Source of the DNA: DASYXT01 sp035934555
Lineage (GTDB): Bacteria > Verrucomicrobiota > Verrucomicrobiia > Limisphaerales > UBA8199
Assembly: GCA_035934555.1 (NCBI GenBank)
Contig: DASYXT010000055.1
Span: forward strand, 186,001 to 250,000
Direction of reading: 5' to 3'
DNA length: 64,000 nucleotides
The translations under genes and the position numbers were made by a program. Positions 1 through 8,849 of the stretch are shown here, piece after piece. The notes under the pieces were generated by a model, which was given only the letters and a program-made list of their open reading frames with translations, had not been told where the DNA came from and ran no database searches. Position 1 is the stretch's first letter. Every line of letters starts with the position of its first letter.

Positions 1-30
1 CGCAAGGAATGGGAGAACCTCAAGTACTAA
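1..30 (+). CDS. C-terminal tail of an unidentified protein, cut by the window edge
   Basis: Frame 1 is open from the first base and reads RKEWENLKY before a TAA at 28-30. Nine residues are too few to identify a family. It is listed because the frame ends naturally just before the convergent ileS gene, which leaves about 140 bp between them in which I see no other gene. It could equally be chance. Confidence 0.3.
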   Translation, partial: RKEWENLKY

Positions 31-170
31 TGCTCAGCCTAACCCGGGTGCGTGGTTTTCGAGACGTGAACGTTGGCAGATATGCAATCGGGTGATCGGC
101 GGTAACGGGGAATTCAAAGCCGACTTGCTTGGGGCGCCCGGTACCTCCCCCGTCCCGACGCTCCCACGAC

Positions 171-2990
171 CTACACTCCCCGCTCCACGACCGTCGCCAC
201 CGCGCTGACGCAGCGGCCACAGATCGTCGGATGGCCCGGATGAGTGGCCACATCGGTTTCCCAATGCCAGCAGCGCTCGCACTTGCGCCCCGCGGCCTTA
301 CTGACCACGACAGTTAATTCCGGTCTGGCGCCCGGTTGGAACTCCAGTTGAGAAACGTTCAGCAACTCCCGCAGGTCCTCCGCATGGGCCTGGGCCTGCT
401 CCAGGTTGGCGGCCGGGCCGGACAGGGTCAATTTTGCTTCAAGCGCCTTGCCGATTTCTTTGGCCTGCCTGGCCTTTTCCAATGCCGGCAGACACAACTC
501 ACGTAGGGCAAACAAGCGGCTCCAAATCGCGCGCTCCTCTTCCGAACGGGCGAACTGGCCCGGTTCCCAGGCCAGCTCATGCGCCGAATCCACAGTTCGT
601 CCGGGGACGAATTCCCAGGCTTCATCGGCGGTGAACGCCAGTACTGGCGCCAGCATCTTGCACAGGCCCACCAACATTCGTTCCAGGGCGGTTTGTGTCG
701 AACGGCGGCGAGGCGATCCGGCAGGGTCGGTGTACAGCCGGTCCTTAACTACATCGTGGTAAATCGACGAGAGCTCGACCGCGACGAACTGGCTGACCCG
801 TTGGTACACCGTATGAAACTCGTAGTTGTCGTAGGCCTGGATGACCGCGGCTTCCAGATGGGCGAACTCGTCCAAAATCCAGCGGTCCAGCCCAGTCAGA
901 TGCTCGTTTGTCAGGGTATGACGCGCCGGTTCAAAATCGTAAAGATTCGAGAGCTGAAAGCGGAGCGCGTTACGGAGCATGCGATAGGTCTCGCCGACTT
1001 TATCGATGCGCTTTTCGCTCACAACGATGTCGTTGCGATAATCCTGCGAAGCGACCCACAAACGGACAACATCCGCGCCGTACTTCTTCACGTACGCATC
1101 GGAGGTCTGCGGCTTTTCATACACGCTTTGGCCTTGCTTGCTTTTGGAGATCTTCTCGCGGTCCTCATCGACCATGAAGCCATGGGTCAGCACGGTCCGA
1201 TAAGGCGCGGCGCCGTTGCCCGCGAGCGATAACAGCAGCGACGATTGAAACCAGCCGCGGTGCTGGTCGCTGCCTTCGAGATACATGTCGCATTGGAACG
1301 GCTTATCCTGCCCGCGCAACTCAGGACGCAGCGCGATGACGGCTCGCGACGACGAGCCCGAATCGATCCATACATCCAGCGTATCGGTCGATTTGCTCGC
1401 GGCGGCGGGCCCCGCCCAATCAGCGGGCTTCAGCGCCGCCCAGAGCTCCGCCACAGGCTTCTCGAACCAGATATTCGAGCCATGTTTGGCGAAGAGCGCG
1501 GCGGCATTCCTTACAATGCGGGCATCGAGCAGCGGGTGGCCCGTGGCGTCATAGAACGCCGGGATTGGCACACCCCAGGTCCGTTGGCGTGAAATGCACC
1601 AATCCGGCCGGCTTTGCACCGCAGCTTCGATGCGGTTCTTTCCCCAATCGGGCACCCATTTAACGCGGTTGATTTCTGCCAGGGCGCGCCGGCGAAAACC
1701 GGCGTGATCGATTTCGATGAACCACTGGTCCATCGCCCGAAAAATCACCGGCGTTTTACTGCGCCAGCAGTGCGGGTAACTATGATGATAATTTTCCTGG
1801 TGGACCAGCGCCCGGCGCACGCGCAGTTCATGCAACACCGCTTCGTTCGCCTCGCTTCGGCCATGCCTTTCCAGGATCGCTTTGCCGAGCATTTCCCCCG
1901 GCATTTGCTGGTCGATAGGCAGCTCGCTGGTATGCGTGAAACGGCCATCATCGTCCACGGGCGAGTAAATCGGCAAACCGTGTTCGAGGCCGAGGTGATA
2001 ATCCTCCAACCCATGGCCGGGCGCAATGTGCACGAAACCCGTGCCGGTGACTTCATCAACGAACGCGTCACCCGCGAAAAACCGGCCCCGGCGTTTGCAG
2101 AACGGATGCTCATACTCGCACGTCGCCAAGTGTCCCCCGTCGAGGTTGCGAACGAGTTCGTATTTCGACCAACCCGCTTTCTCCGCCACCGCCGGCAGCA
2201 ATTTCGCCGAGAGGATGTACTGCTCCTCGCCCACCTTTACCTGCGCATAGCTGAAGGTCGAGTTGTACGCGACGGCCAGGTTGGCTGGCAATGTCCAGGG
2301 CGTGGTGGTCCAGATGATGACGTAAGTGTTGGGTTGGCCCACCAGCGCGAATCGAACATACACGCTCTGGCTGACATGGTCTTTGTATTCGACTTCCGCT
2401 TCCGCCAGCGCGGTGCGGCAAGGAATACTCCAATAAACCGGTTTTTTGCCGCGATAAACGAACCCTTGCTCGACGATGTCGGCGAACAAGCGCAATTCCT
2501 CGGCTTCGTAGGCCTTGTCCAGCGTCAGGTACGGATGGTCCCAATCGCCGAACACGCCCAGGCGTTTGAATTGCGTCCGCTGCAAATCGATGTACTTCCA
2601 CGAATACGCTTCACAGGCCTTGCGGATGGTCAGCGGGTCGGTCGCGGTATCACCGGCCTTGCGCATCTCCTGGCTTACCTTGAATTCAATCGGCAGCCCG
2701 TGGCAATCCCACCCAGGCACGTACGGCGCCTGGAAACCCCGCAAGGTCTTGTACTTAACGATGATGTCTTTGAGAATTTTGTTCAGCGCCGTGCCGATGT
2801 GCGCATCCCCGCTCGTGAACGGCGGACCATCGTGCAGGACAAATTTAGGCGCGCCGGCTCTTTGCGCCTGAATCCGGGCATATAAACCAGCGGCGGCCCA
2901 TTTCTTCAGCCGCTCCGGCTCCCGCACGACTAAATCCGCCTTCATTGGAAACTCGGTTTGCGGCAGGTTGAGCGTGTTCTTATAATCCAT
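171..2990 (-). CDS. ileS: Isoleucyl-tRNA synthetase
   Basis: Class I aminoacyl-tRNA synthetase that charges tRNA-Ile in the cytoplasm and edits mischarged valine. The 939-residue length is normal for the bacterial form with a C-terminal zinc finger. The HIGH-type signature reads GDAHIGTAL at residues 61-69, the KMSKS loop reads EKISKSKQG near residue 612, and GTGFVHIAPGHG in the CP1 insertion is typical of the editing domain. The last 40 residues carry a four-cysteine zinc knuckle (CERCWHW followed by CGRC). The ATG at 2990 gives the conventional N-terminus, and no upstream in-frame extension is needed. It stands alone, divergent from the inositol oxygenase gene. Long frames on the other strand are shadows. 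Confidence 0.98.
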   Translation of the reverse strand: MDYKNTLNLPQTEFPMKADLVVREPERLKKWAAAGLYARIQAQRAGAPKFVLHDGPPFTSGDAHIGTALNKILKDIIVKYKTLRGFQAPYVPGWDCHGLPIEFKVSQEMRKAGDTATDPLTIRKACEAYSWKYIDLQRTQFKRLGVFGDWDHPYLTLDKAYEAEELRLFADIVEQGFVYRGKKPVYWSIPCRTALAEAEVEYKDHVSQSVYVRFALVGQPNTYVIIWTTTPWTLPANLAVAYNSTFSYAQVKVGEEQYILSAKLLPAVAEKAGWSKYELVRNLDGGHLATCEYEHPFCKRRGRFFAGDAFVDEVTGTGFVHIAPGHGLEDYHLGLEHGLPIYSPVDDDGRFTHTSELPIDQQMPGEMLGKAILERHGRSEANEAVLHELRVRRALVHQENYHHSYPHCWRSKTPVIFRAMDQWFIEIDHAGFRRRALAEINRVKWVPDWGKNRIEAAVQSRPDWCISRQRTWGVPIPAFYDATGHPLLDARIVRNAAALFAKHGSNIWFEKPVAELWAALKPADWAGPAAASKSTDTLDVWIDSGSSSRAVIALRPELRGQDKPFQCDMYLEGSDQHRGWFQSSLLLSLAGNGAAPYRTVLTHGFMVDEDREKISKSKQGQSVYEKPQTSDAYVKKYGADVVRLWVASQDYRNDIVVSEKRIDKVGETYRMLRNALRFQLSNLYDFEPARHTLTNEHLTGLDRWILDEFAHLEAAVIQAYDNYEFHTVYQRVSQFVAVELSSIYHDVVKDRLYTDPAGSPRRRSTQTALERMLVGLCKMLAPVLAFTADEAWEFVPGRTVDSAHELAWEPGQFARSEEERAIWSRLFALRELCLPALEKARQAKEIGKALEAKLTLSGPAANLEQAQAHAEDLRELLNVSQLEFQPGARPELTVVVSKAAGRKCERCWHWETDVATHPGHPTICGRCVSAVATVVERGV

Positions 2991-3149
2991 GAAAGAGGCG
3001 AAACGTATCAGGCGCCTCCGGGTGCGTCAATGAAGTCAAACCGGACCGGCCAGCGTGTCCCCTCAGTGAAGGCGGGACTGGCGCCGGACTTTTGGTCTGA
3101 CTTTTGGTCCGCACCAACATTCGAGAATCCCGTCTCATCGGACCTTGCG

Positions 3150-3177
3150 GCGGACTAAAGCTAAAGTCGCGCTCCGC
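3150..3177. repeat. REP-like palindromic element, family 1
   Basis: Inside the 296-bp gap between ileS and the inositol oxygenase gene, GCGGACTAAAGCTAAAG is followed by TCGCGCTCCGC. It is the reverse complement, with one base missing, of the element at 14962-14995. The same arms flank a shorter core at 46756-46837. The flanking gap also holds a local doubling of GACTTTTGGTC around 3089-3110. I see no gene in the gap. Confidence 0.75.
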
Positions 3178-3286
3178 CTGCCGTCACGAAAGGTGTGAAT
3201 ACCAGCCAATTACCTACTTGCGCAAGGGCCGCCCAGGAGGTATGTAATTACTTAATTAACAGCATAAACCAGACAAATACCGCGCT

Positions 3287-4171
3287 ATGAACCAGGCCAA
3301 TCAACCGCTTGAGACCATGGAGGAGTGGGAGGACTTTCTGAAGCAGCGCTATCCCGAACCGGCGCCCAAGGCGCCCTTCCAGGCCACGAACCCTGAAAAG
3401 AAAAAAGAGGAATTCCGGAATTATGAGGCCAACGCGCGACCATCGGTCCGTGAGTTCTACCGGCTGAATCACCAGCACCAGACCTACGATTTTGTGCAGA
3501 ACAAGCGGAAGGAGTTTCTGGGCCTAAACCGGCGGCAGATGAGCGTCTGGGAAGCGCTGGAGTACCTCAACACGCTGGTGGACGACAGCGATCCAGACAC
3601 CGACATGTCGCAACTGGACCACCTGCTGCAGACGGCTGAGCAAATCCGGCATGACGGCCATCCGCGCTGGTTTATCCTGACCGGGTTGATCCATGACTTG
3701 GGCAAAATTCTTTGCTTGTACGGCGAGCCGCAATGGGCCGTGGTCGGCGATACGTTCCCGGTCGGCTGCGCCTGGTCGGATAAAATTGTCTTTCACGAGT
3801 TTTTCCAGAGCAACGCGGACCACAATGAACCCCGGTTTCAGACTCCCACCGGTGTCTATAAAGAAGGCTGCGGGCTGGACAGCATCAATATGTCCTGGGG
3901 CCATGACGAATATCTATACCAGGTGGTGAAGGATTATTTGCCCCCGGAGAGCCTGTACATGATCCGGTATCATTCATTCTATCCCGCGCATCGGGATGGC
4001 GAGTATCAACACCTGATGAATGAGCAGGACAAGGCGATGTTCCAATGGGTGCGCGCCTTCAATCCTTACGACCTTTACACCAAGAGCCACAAAAAACCCG
4101 ATCTCAAGGAACTACGCCCGTTTTACGACGAATTGATCCGGGAGTATTTCCCGGCAACGTTGCGCTGGTGA
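3287..4171 (+). CDS. myo-Inositol oxygenase (MIOX family)
   Basis: A 294-residue protein that aligns end to end with animal MIOX, the di-iron enzyme that splits the myo-inositol ring with O2 to give D-glucuronate. All six iron ligands of the mouse enzyme have visible counterparts: H112, the H136-D137 pair in LIHDLGK, H206 in WGHDEY, H229 in RYHSFYPAH and D262 in NPYDLYTK. The substrate-binding lysine of HDLGK is K140. The highly conserved block GEPQWAVVGDTFPVGC is intact at residues 146-161. No inositol catabolism or uronate gene lies next to it, so its pathway context is not visible. No good ribosome-binding site precedes the ATG at 3287. MIOX is mostly eukaryotic, with scattered bacterial members. 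Confidence 0.95.
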   Translation: MNQANQPLETMEEWEDFLKQRYPEPAPKAPFQATNPEKKKEEFRNYEANARPSVREFYRLNHQHQTYDFVQNKRKEFLGLNRRQMSVWEALEYLNTLVDDSDPDTDMSQLDHLLQTAEQIRHDGHPRWFILTGLIHDLGKILCLYGEPQWAVVGDTFPVGCAWSDKIVFHEFFQSNADHNEPRFQTPTGVYKEGCGLDSINMSWGHDEYLYQVVKDYLPPESLYMIRYHSFYPAHRDGEYQHLMNEQDKAMFQWVRAFNPYDLYTKSHKKPDLKELRPFYDELIREYFPATLRW

Positions 4172-4189
4172 CAGCGTTCGAAGAAGAAC

Positions 4190-4303
4190 TTAACCACAAA
4201 GAACACAGAGAGCACAAAGATTTACCGGAAAAGATCCAAAAGGAGGTTGCTCTTGCCCTGATTTTGCTTTTTGGTTTTGTGTCCTTGTGCTCTTTGTGGT
4301 TCA
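4190..4303. repeat. Inverted pair of CACAAAG-type intergenic repeats
   Basis: The left arm (4190-4220) contains AACCACAAAGAACACAGAG. The right arm (4275-4303) is nearly its reverse complement, with CTTGTGCTCTTTGTGGTT. Together they can fold into a long imperfect hairpin around a 54-nt centre. The pair lies between the convergent ends of the inositol oxygenase and pirin genes, where it could also act as a transcriptional stop. Translated in either direction it yields runs such as NHKEHREHKD, which is a hallmark of this repeat rather than a protein. Confidence 0.8.
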
Positions 4304-4350
4304 TTGGTTCCAAGCAGGCCCCAGGAGTCGGTATGACGCTATGATCGAAC

Positions 4351-5262
4351 CTATGCAGCGGCGGTTTTGAGGAATGTCCCTTCTCTAAGCTCTTCGAACG
4401 CCTGCTGCAGTTGCTCTTGTGTATTCATTACGATCGGTCCGTACCACGCCACCGGTTCCTGCAGCGGCTTGCCTGAAACCAGCAAAAACCTAATGCCTTC
4501 GTCCCCGGCCTGCACCGCGACGTTTTCGCCCGCATCAAACAGAATCAGCGACCGGTTACCGGCTTCGGTCGGCGGCGCTGTTTCGAGCCATTTCACTCCT
4601 TCTGTCGGCACCGCCAGGGGCGCCGATGCGTTGCAGAATTTTCCGCTGCCAGCGAAGACATAAGCGAACGCCTGACGAGTCGTCTCAACCGGGAGGGTCT
4701 TGCGTTTCCCGGGCGGCACGCTGACATCGATATAAACCGGGTCCGCGGCAATACCTTCCACCGGTCCACGCTTGCCCCAAAAATCCCCACACACCAGGCG
4801 AACCCGGGTGCCGTCGTCGTCGGTGAGTTCCGGGATCTCCGGACCTTTGATTTCCTGGTACCGGGGAGCCGTCATCTTGAGCGAGGACGGCAGATTTGCC
4901 CACAACTGAAATCCATGCATTTGGCCCACTTTGTCGCCTTTTGGCATTTCCTGGTGAATGATGCCCCGGCCCGCAGTCATCCACTGAATGTCGCCCGCGC
5001 CAATGGTGCCGCGGTTGCCAAGACTATCCCCGTGTTCAACCGTGCCGGCCAGTACGTAAGTGATGGTCTCAATGCCGCGGTGCGGGTGCCAGGGAAAACC
5101 GGCGAGATAATCCTCAGGCACATCATTGCGAAAATCGTCCAGAAGGAGAAACGGATCAAATTCCGATGTGTTGCCGAATCCGAAAGCCCGGCGCAAACGC
5201 ACGCCGGCGCCTTCCAGCGTTGGTTTGGCTTGAATCAGCCGTTTGATGGGTCTCAATGACAT
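4351..5262 (-). CDS. Pirin-family bicupin protein
   Basis: 303 residues when started at the ATG at 5262 (MSLRPIKRLI). A longer frame reaches 5316, but the extra 18 residues have no pirin character. Pirins are two-cupin iron proteins; some bacterial members oxidise quercetin and others are regulatory. The metal-binding residues of the N-terminal cupin are visible as FPWHPHRGIET (two His) and RGIIHQEMP (His and Glu). FDPFLLLDDF is the family's usual opening strand. The gene is divergent from thiH, and the 124 bp between the two starts must hold both promoters. Confidence 0.9.
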   Translation of the reverse strand: MSLRPIKRLIQAKPTLEGAGVRLRRAFGFGNTSEFDPFLLLDDFRNDVPEDYLAGFPWHPHRGIETITYVLAGTVEHGDSLGNRGTIGAGDIQWMTAGRGIIHQEMPKGDKVGQMHGFQLWANLPSSLKMTAPRYQEIKGPEIPELTDDDGTRVRLVCGDFWGKRGPVEGIAADPVYIDVSVPPGKRKTLPVETTRQAFAYVFAGSGKFCNASAPLAVPTEGVKWLETAPPTEAGNRSLILFDAGENVAVQAGDEGIRFLLVSGKPLQEPVAWYGPIVMNTQEQLQQAFEELREGTFLKTAAA

Positions 5263-5386
5263 ATGGCATCCTATGGAATCGAAGCGGAACATCGCCCACT
5301 CCATGCTCCTGCGCAAACCCTGTTCCGCCGCTAAACTGGTTCCGGCGGCGACTCGACAATTGACCTGGCCTTGCTACGTTCTGCTG

Positions 5387-6622
5387 GTGAGTTTTGCGAC
5401 TGAATTTGATGCGAGGCGCGCCGCGGCACTGGTCCGCGCCTCGCTGGACACCTCGCCTGCTCGTGCGCGGGCAAGCCTGGCCAAAGCGCAGCCGGACGTG
5501 CGTGATTTCGCCGCGTTGCTCTCGCCGGCTGCCGCGCCGCTTTTGGAGCAGATGGGCCGGCGCGCGCGCGAGTTGACGCAACAACGGTTCGGCAAGGTGA
5601 TTCGCCTGTTCGCCCCTCTGTACCTCTCCAACGAGTGCATCAACAACTGCCAGTACTGCGGCTTTTCCAGGGATAATCCGATCCTGCGCGTGACGCTGTC
5701 GGTCCCCGAGGTGATGCGCGAGACCGAGGCGTTGCTGGGACAGGGCTTTCGCAACATCCTGCTGGTGTCGGGTGAACATCCGAAGTTCGTTTCCAACGGC
5801 TACCTGGCCGACTGCATTGCGGCCGTCCACGAGCGCACGCCCAGTGTCTCCCTGGAGATTGGGCCGATGGACACACCGGATTACCGGCCGCTGGTCGAGG
5901 CGGGCGCCGACGGCCTGGTGGTGTACCAGGAAACTTACGATGCGCGCGTCTATGACGCGATGCACACCAGCGGACCGAAAAAGAATTTTGCCTGGCGGCT
6001 CGAGACACCGGAGCGGGCGTATGCGGCGGGGTTTCGCCGGCTGGGGATCGGCGCTCTTTATGGGTTGGCGGATTGGCGATTCGAGGCGCTCTGTGTTGCT
6101 CTGCACGCCCAATACCTGCTGCGCCATTGCTGGAAGGCCGGCGTGACGATCTCCCTGCCGCGTTTGCGGCCCTGCGCCGGCGAGTTCCAACCCTTGACGC
6201 ATCTGGACGACCGAGAATTGGTGCAACTCGTCTGCGCGTTGCGGTTGCTCTTCCCCGACGTCGGCCTGGTGCTTTCGACCCGCGAACAACCGCGCCTGCG
6301 TAATGGCCTGATTCCCTTGGGCATCACGCTGATGAGCGCCGGCAGTCACACCGAGCCGGGCGGCTACACGGGCGCCGGCCGGGAGAACCTTCACCACACC
6401 GAACGCGGCCGCATCCAGGCCCTGGGGGCCAGTGAATGGCAAGCCGCTGGCCCGGCGCCCCGCGCGACCGAGCAGTTCAATATCGCCGACGACCGTTCGC
6501 CCGCCGATGTCGCGGAGCAAATCCGGGTTCTGGGCTATGAGCCCGTGTGGAAGGATTGGGATGGAGCGCTGACGCCGTGCGAAAGTGAAACGCAAGCCCC
6601 GCTGGCGCATCCGGCCGTATGA
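5387..6622 (+). CDS. thiH: 2-Iminoacetate synthase, thiazole biosynthesis
   Basis: Radical-SAM tyrosine lyase that makes dehydroglycine for the thiazole ring of thiamine. The CX3CX2C cluster motif is C84, C88 and C91 in LSNECINNCQYCGFSRDN. Other ThiH blocks are LLVSGEH, GLVVYQETYD, FAWRLETPERA, SLPRLRPCAGEFQP and the C-terminal YEPVWKDWD. I chose the GTG at 5387 (SFATEFDAR) because the similarity begins there and earlier ATGs would overlap the divergent pirin gene. The product is 411 residues. The last codons overlap thiS (ATGA), indicating translational coupling. I looked for a THI-box (TPP riboswitch) upstream and see none. Confidence 0.93.
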   Translation: MSFATEFDARRAAALVRASLDTSPARARASLAKAQPDVRDFAALLSPAAAPLLEQMGRRARELTQQRFGKVIRLFAPLYLSNECINNCQYCGFSRDNPILRVTLSVPEVMRETEALLGQGFRNILLVSGEHPKFVSNGYLADCIAAVHERTPSVSLEIGPMDTPDYRPLVEAGADGLVVYQETYDARVYDAMHTSGPKKNFAWRLETPERAYAAGFRRLGIGALYGLADWRFEALCVALHAQYLLRHCWKAGVTISLPRLRPCAGEFQPLTHLDDRELVQLVCALRLLFPDVGLVLSTREQPRLRNGLIPLGITLMSAGSHTEPGGYTGAGRENLHHTERGRIQALGASEWQAAGPAPRATEQFNIADDRSPADVAEQIRVLGYEPVWKDWDGALTPCESETQAPLAHPAV

Positions 6623-6828
6623 ATGCTCAGAAGGTCTTTGCCAATGGCCGCGAGGTGGTGGCGCAGGTGCCCTGCTCCCTGGAGGGCTTCCTGTTGTCGC
6701 AGCAGTTGCTGCCGCGCAGCGTGGTGGTCGAACACAACGGCGAAGCCGTTGCTCCCTCTGAATTCGCCCAACGCCAACTGCACGCAGGCGACCGTCTGGA
6801 GATCGTGCGCATCGTCGCCGGCGGTTGA
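6619..6828 (+). CDS. thiS: Thiamine sulfur-carrier protein ThiS
   Basis: A 69-residue ubiquitin-like sulfur carrier. The C-terminal Gly-Gly that becomes the thiocarboxylate is present (IVRIVAGG). Its ATG overlaps the thiH stop by four bases, and its stop overlaps the TTG start of the mechanosensitive channel gene, so the three are probably one transcript. ThiG and ThiF, needed to complete the thiazole pathway, are not in the window. Confidence 0.92.
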   Translation: MNAQKVFANGREVVAQVPCSLEGFLLSQQLLPRSVVVEHNGEAVAPSEFAQRQLHAGDRLEIVRIVAGG

Positions 6829-8042
6829 TTCTTTTGAAACTCAAATTCCAGACGACGTTCCGTACTTGTCTGTTGGCCTTGTGTGTCGCGCTGGCTTGGA
6901 GCGGCTGGGCCGCCGCCCAAACCAGCACCAATAAGCCTGTGCTCCTCGAGACCAATCCGCCGGCCCTGCTCCACCAAGTCGAGAACCTCCGGCCCCCCCT
7001 GACCTTTCGCCTCGATGAACTGCCCTTTCTGCGCGAGCACGCCTTTTTGGGCGAGCCGCTCTGGCGTTATGCCGCCTCCATAGTCTATTTGCTCCTGGCG
7101 TTTTTGTTCGCCAAGCTGATCGACCTGCTTGCTGGGGCCTGGCTGCACCGCCAATCCGCCCAGCAGACCACCGTTCCGCAATTGACCCTCGAGCTGCTGC
7201 GCGGGCCGGTCAAACTGGTGATTTTCGTTATCCTTGTTAGCCTCGGGTTGGATTTTTTCGACTGGCCGAATCGAGCCAGGCTCTACATTTCCAAGGCGCT
7301 GATCCTGATCGTGGCGGTAGCGCTCACTTACCTGACGGTCAAAGTTGTCGAGTCAATGCTGCTGGTCTGGCGTCAGCGGCATGGCCCTGGCGCCGATCGC
7401 CGCTTCAACGACCAACTCTTCAGCGTCGTGCGCCTCAGCCTCAACATCTTTGTCGTCATTATCGCTGTGCTGGTGACCGCGCAAAACCTCGACATCAACA
7501 TCACCGCCGCCATTGCATCACTGTCGATTGGCGGCCTGGCCGTCGGGTTGGCAGCTCAGGACACCCTGGCCAATCTGTTCGGTGCGATTGCCGTGTTCGT
7601 GGACAAACCGTTCCAGGTCGGCGACCAAATAAAAGTCGATATCGTTGAAGGCAAAGTCGAGGCGATCGGATTGCGCAGCACTCGCGTGCGCAGCGCCGAG
7701 GGTTACCTAGTCGCAGTGCCCAACAAAACCATCGGCAGCGCGATCATCTCGAACGTCTCCCGCCGCCCTGGGATCGTCACGGTCACCAACCTATCTCTGG
7801 CGCAAGACCTGCCGACGGCGAAGCTCAAACGAGTGTTGGAGCTGTTAAAGGAAATCTACGAACATCACCCGCTGACGGCGCAAGTCACGGTGACCCTCAA
7901 TCAAATTAGCGGCGGCAAGCTCAACGTGCAGATCACGCTTCGCGCCAAGCCTGTGCCGGATTCAGAATACCAGGCCGGCATGCAGGAGCTAAATTTGGCG
8001 GTCAAGGAGCGCTTGGAAAGCGAAGGCATTGCCTTCAGCTAA
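6825..8042 (+). CDS. Small-conductance mechanosensitive channel (MscS family)
   Basis: 405 residues with a signal-like N-terminus (residues 1-32), a periplasmic stretch, then four hydrophobic segments at about 83-107, 129-147, 154-176 and 201-220. The MscS core follows: ITAAIASLSIGGLAVGLAAQ is the glycine/alanine-rich pore helix, then DTLANLFGAIAVFVDKPF and the beta domain VGDQIKV. The N-terminal part is longer than in E. coli MscS. The start is a TTG at 6825 that overlaps the thiS stop; another in-frame TTG is at 6834. It releases solutes on osmotic downshock. The family match is strong, the subfamily is not assigned. Confidence 0.9.
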   Translation: MILLKLKFQTTFRTCLLALCVALAWSGWAAAQTSTNKPVLLETNPPALLHQVENLRPPLTFRLDELPFLREHAFLGEPLWRYAASIVYLLLAFLFAKLIDLLAGAWLHRQSAQQTTVPQLTLELLRGPVKLVIFVILVSLGLDFFDWPNRARLYISKALILIVAVALTYLTVKVVESMLLVWRQRHGPGADRRFNDQLFSVVRLSLNIFVVIIAVLVTAQNLDINITAAIASLSIGGLAVGLAAQDTLANLFGAIAVFVDKPFQVGDQIKVDIVEGKVEAIGLRSTRVRSAEGYLVAVPNKTIGSAIISNVSRRPGIVTVTNLSLAQDLPTAKLKRVLELLKEIYEHHPLTAQVTVTLNQISGGKLNVQITLRAKPVPDSEYQAGMQELNLAVKERLESEGIAFS

Positions 8043-8059
8043 GCTCTGCGTTCTCCCCG

Positions 8060-8214
8060 GTGCTCGTTTGGGTGCGGGACAACGGCGGAGGGATTTCGCC
8101 TCAGGATCAAACCCGCATTTTTCGGATCTTCGAACGGGCGTAATCGGTGGGTCGGAGCGGAACCGGCGCCCGGCCTTGGTAGCAAGTTCTGGGGTTGAAT
8201 TATGGCACGCCTGA
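8060..8214 (+). pseudogene. Remnant of a histidine kinase ATPase domain
   Basis: From 8060 to 8143 the frame reads VWVRDNGGGIS then QTRIFRIFERA and a TAA. This is the N-box/G1 signature of a histidine kinase ending in the usual IFERA/L. About 40 bp later GSKFW and, after a one-base shift, VELWHA with a TGA at 8212-8214 recall the normal kinase C-terminus (GSRFWFELP). The G2 region between them (about 40 residues in intact enzymes) is almost wholly missing. The dimerisation and sensor domains are gone too; the mscS stop is only 17 bp upstream. The remnant ends 21 bp before the response-regulator gene, the usual position of the partner kinase of Rcp1-type regulators. The similarity was judged by eye. 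Confidence 0.65.
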
Positions 8215-8235
8215 GCGAAAGTAGGATTGTGTACC

Positions 8236-8691
8236 ATGAGGGGTAAGGGGTCCACGATTCTGCTTGTCGAGGACGATCGCAACGATGCCATGTTCATGAA
8301 AATGGCGTTCGAAAGCGCAGGCGTCACTGGCAACCTCCAGGAAGTTCGTGACGGCAAGGAGGCGCTTGAGTACCTGAAGGGCGAAGGCCAGTTTGCCGAT
8401 CGAGAAACCCATCCGCTGCCTTATCTTTTGTTGCTGGATTTAAAACTGCCGCATGTGATGGGCATGGACGTTTTGAAGTGGGTGCGACAGCAGCCGGAGC
8501 TCAATGGTGTGGTCGTGCTGGTGCTGACGTCTTCGTCTAATCCCGCTGAGATCGATACGGCCTATCGGCTCGGCGCCAATGCGTTTCTGGTGAAGCCCTC
8601 AAGCTTTCAGGAGCTGCAAGTCATGGCGCAAACCATTAAAGATTTTTGGCTGGTCCAAAACCAGCCCGCCCCCGCCTTTCAGGAAGTATAG
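8236..8691 (+). CDS. Single-domain response regulator (Rcp1 type)
   Basis: A CheY-like receiver of 151 residues with no output domain. The acidic pocket is E12-D13-D14, the phospho-acceptor is D68 in LLLLDLKLPHV, and the switch residues are in VLTSSS and FLVKPSS. The extended loop before D68 and the LPHVMGMDVLKW block are typical of regulators paired with bacteriophytochrome or hybrid kinases. The ATG at 8236 is preferred over a TTG at 8227. The kinase that should precede it survives only as a fragment at 8060-8214, so its phosphodonor must be elsewhere or it is orphaned. Confidence 0.9.
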   Translation: MRGKGSTILLVEDDRNDAMFMKMAFESAGVTGNLQEVRDGKEALEYLKGEGQFADRETHPLPYLLLLDLKLPHVMGMDVLKWVRQQPELNGVVVLVLTSSSNPAEIDTAYRLGANAFLVKPSSFQELQVMAQTIKDFWLVQNQPAPAFQEV

Positions 8692-8849
8692 CAATAGTTG
8701 CTGGCTAAGAGGAACCCGCTCATCGCTCGACCGGGCGCAAACCGCGGCCCCGCTCGAAATCCTTGTCCTCGCCCGCGTTGGGCAAAGCAGGATGCAAATA
8801 GTCGCTTTGGCTTGCGGTCGCTGCCAGCCTTCACGCACCCTGAATTGCG

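Noticed and set aside
1614..2885. 423-codon frame on the plus strand
   Set aside because: Antisense to ileS; no family character.
4045..4344. Small ORFs rich in HKEHREHKD
   Set aside because: These are translations of the dispersed CACAAAG repeat pair, not genes.
5263..5386. TPP riboswitch upstream of thiH
   Set aside because: No CTGAGA/ACCTGA-type THI-box core is visible in the 124-bp pirin-thiH gap.
5156..6955. 599-codon frame on the minus strand
   Set aside because: Antisense to thiH and thiS, which are unambiguous.
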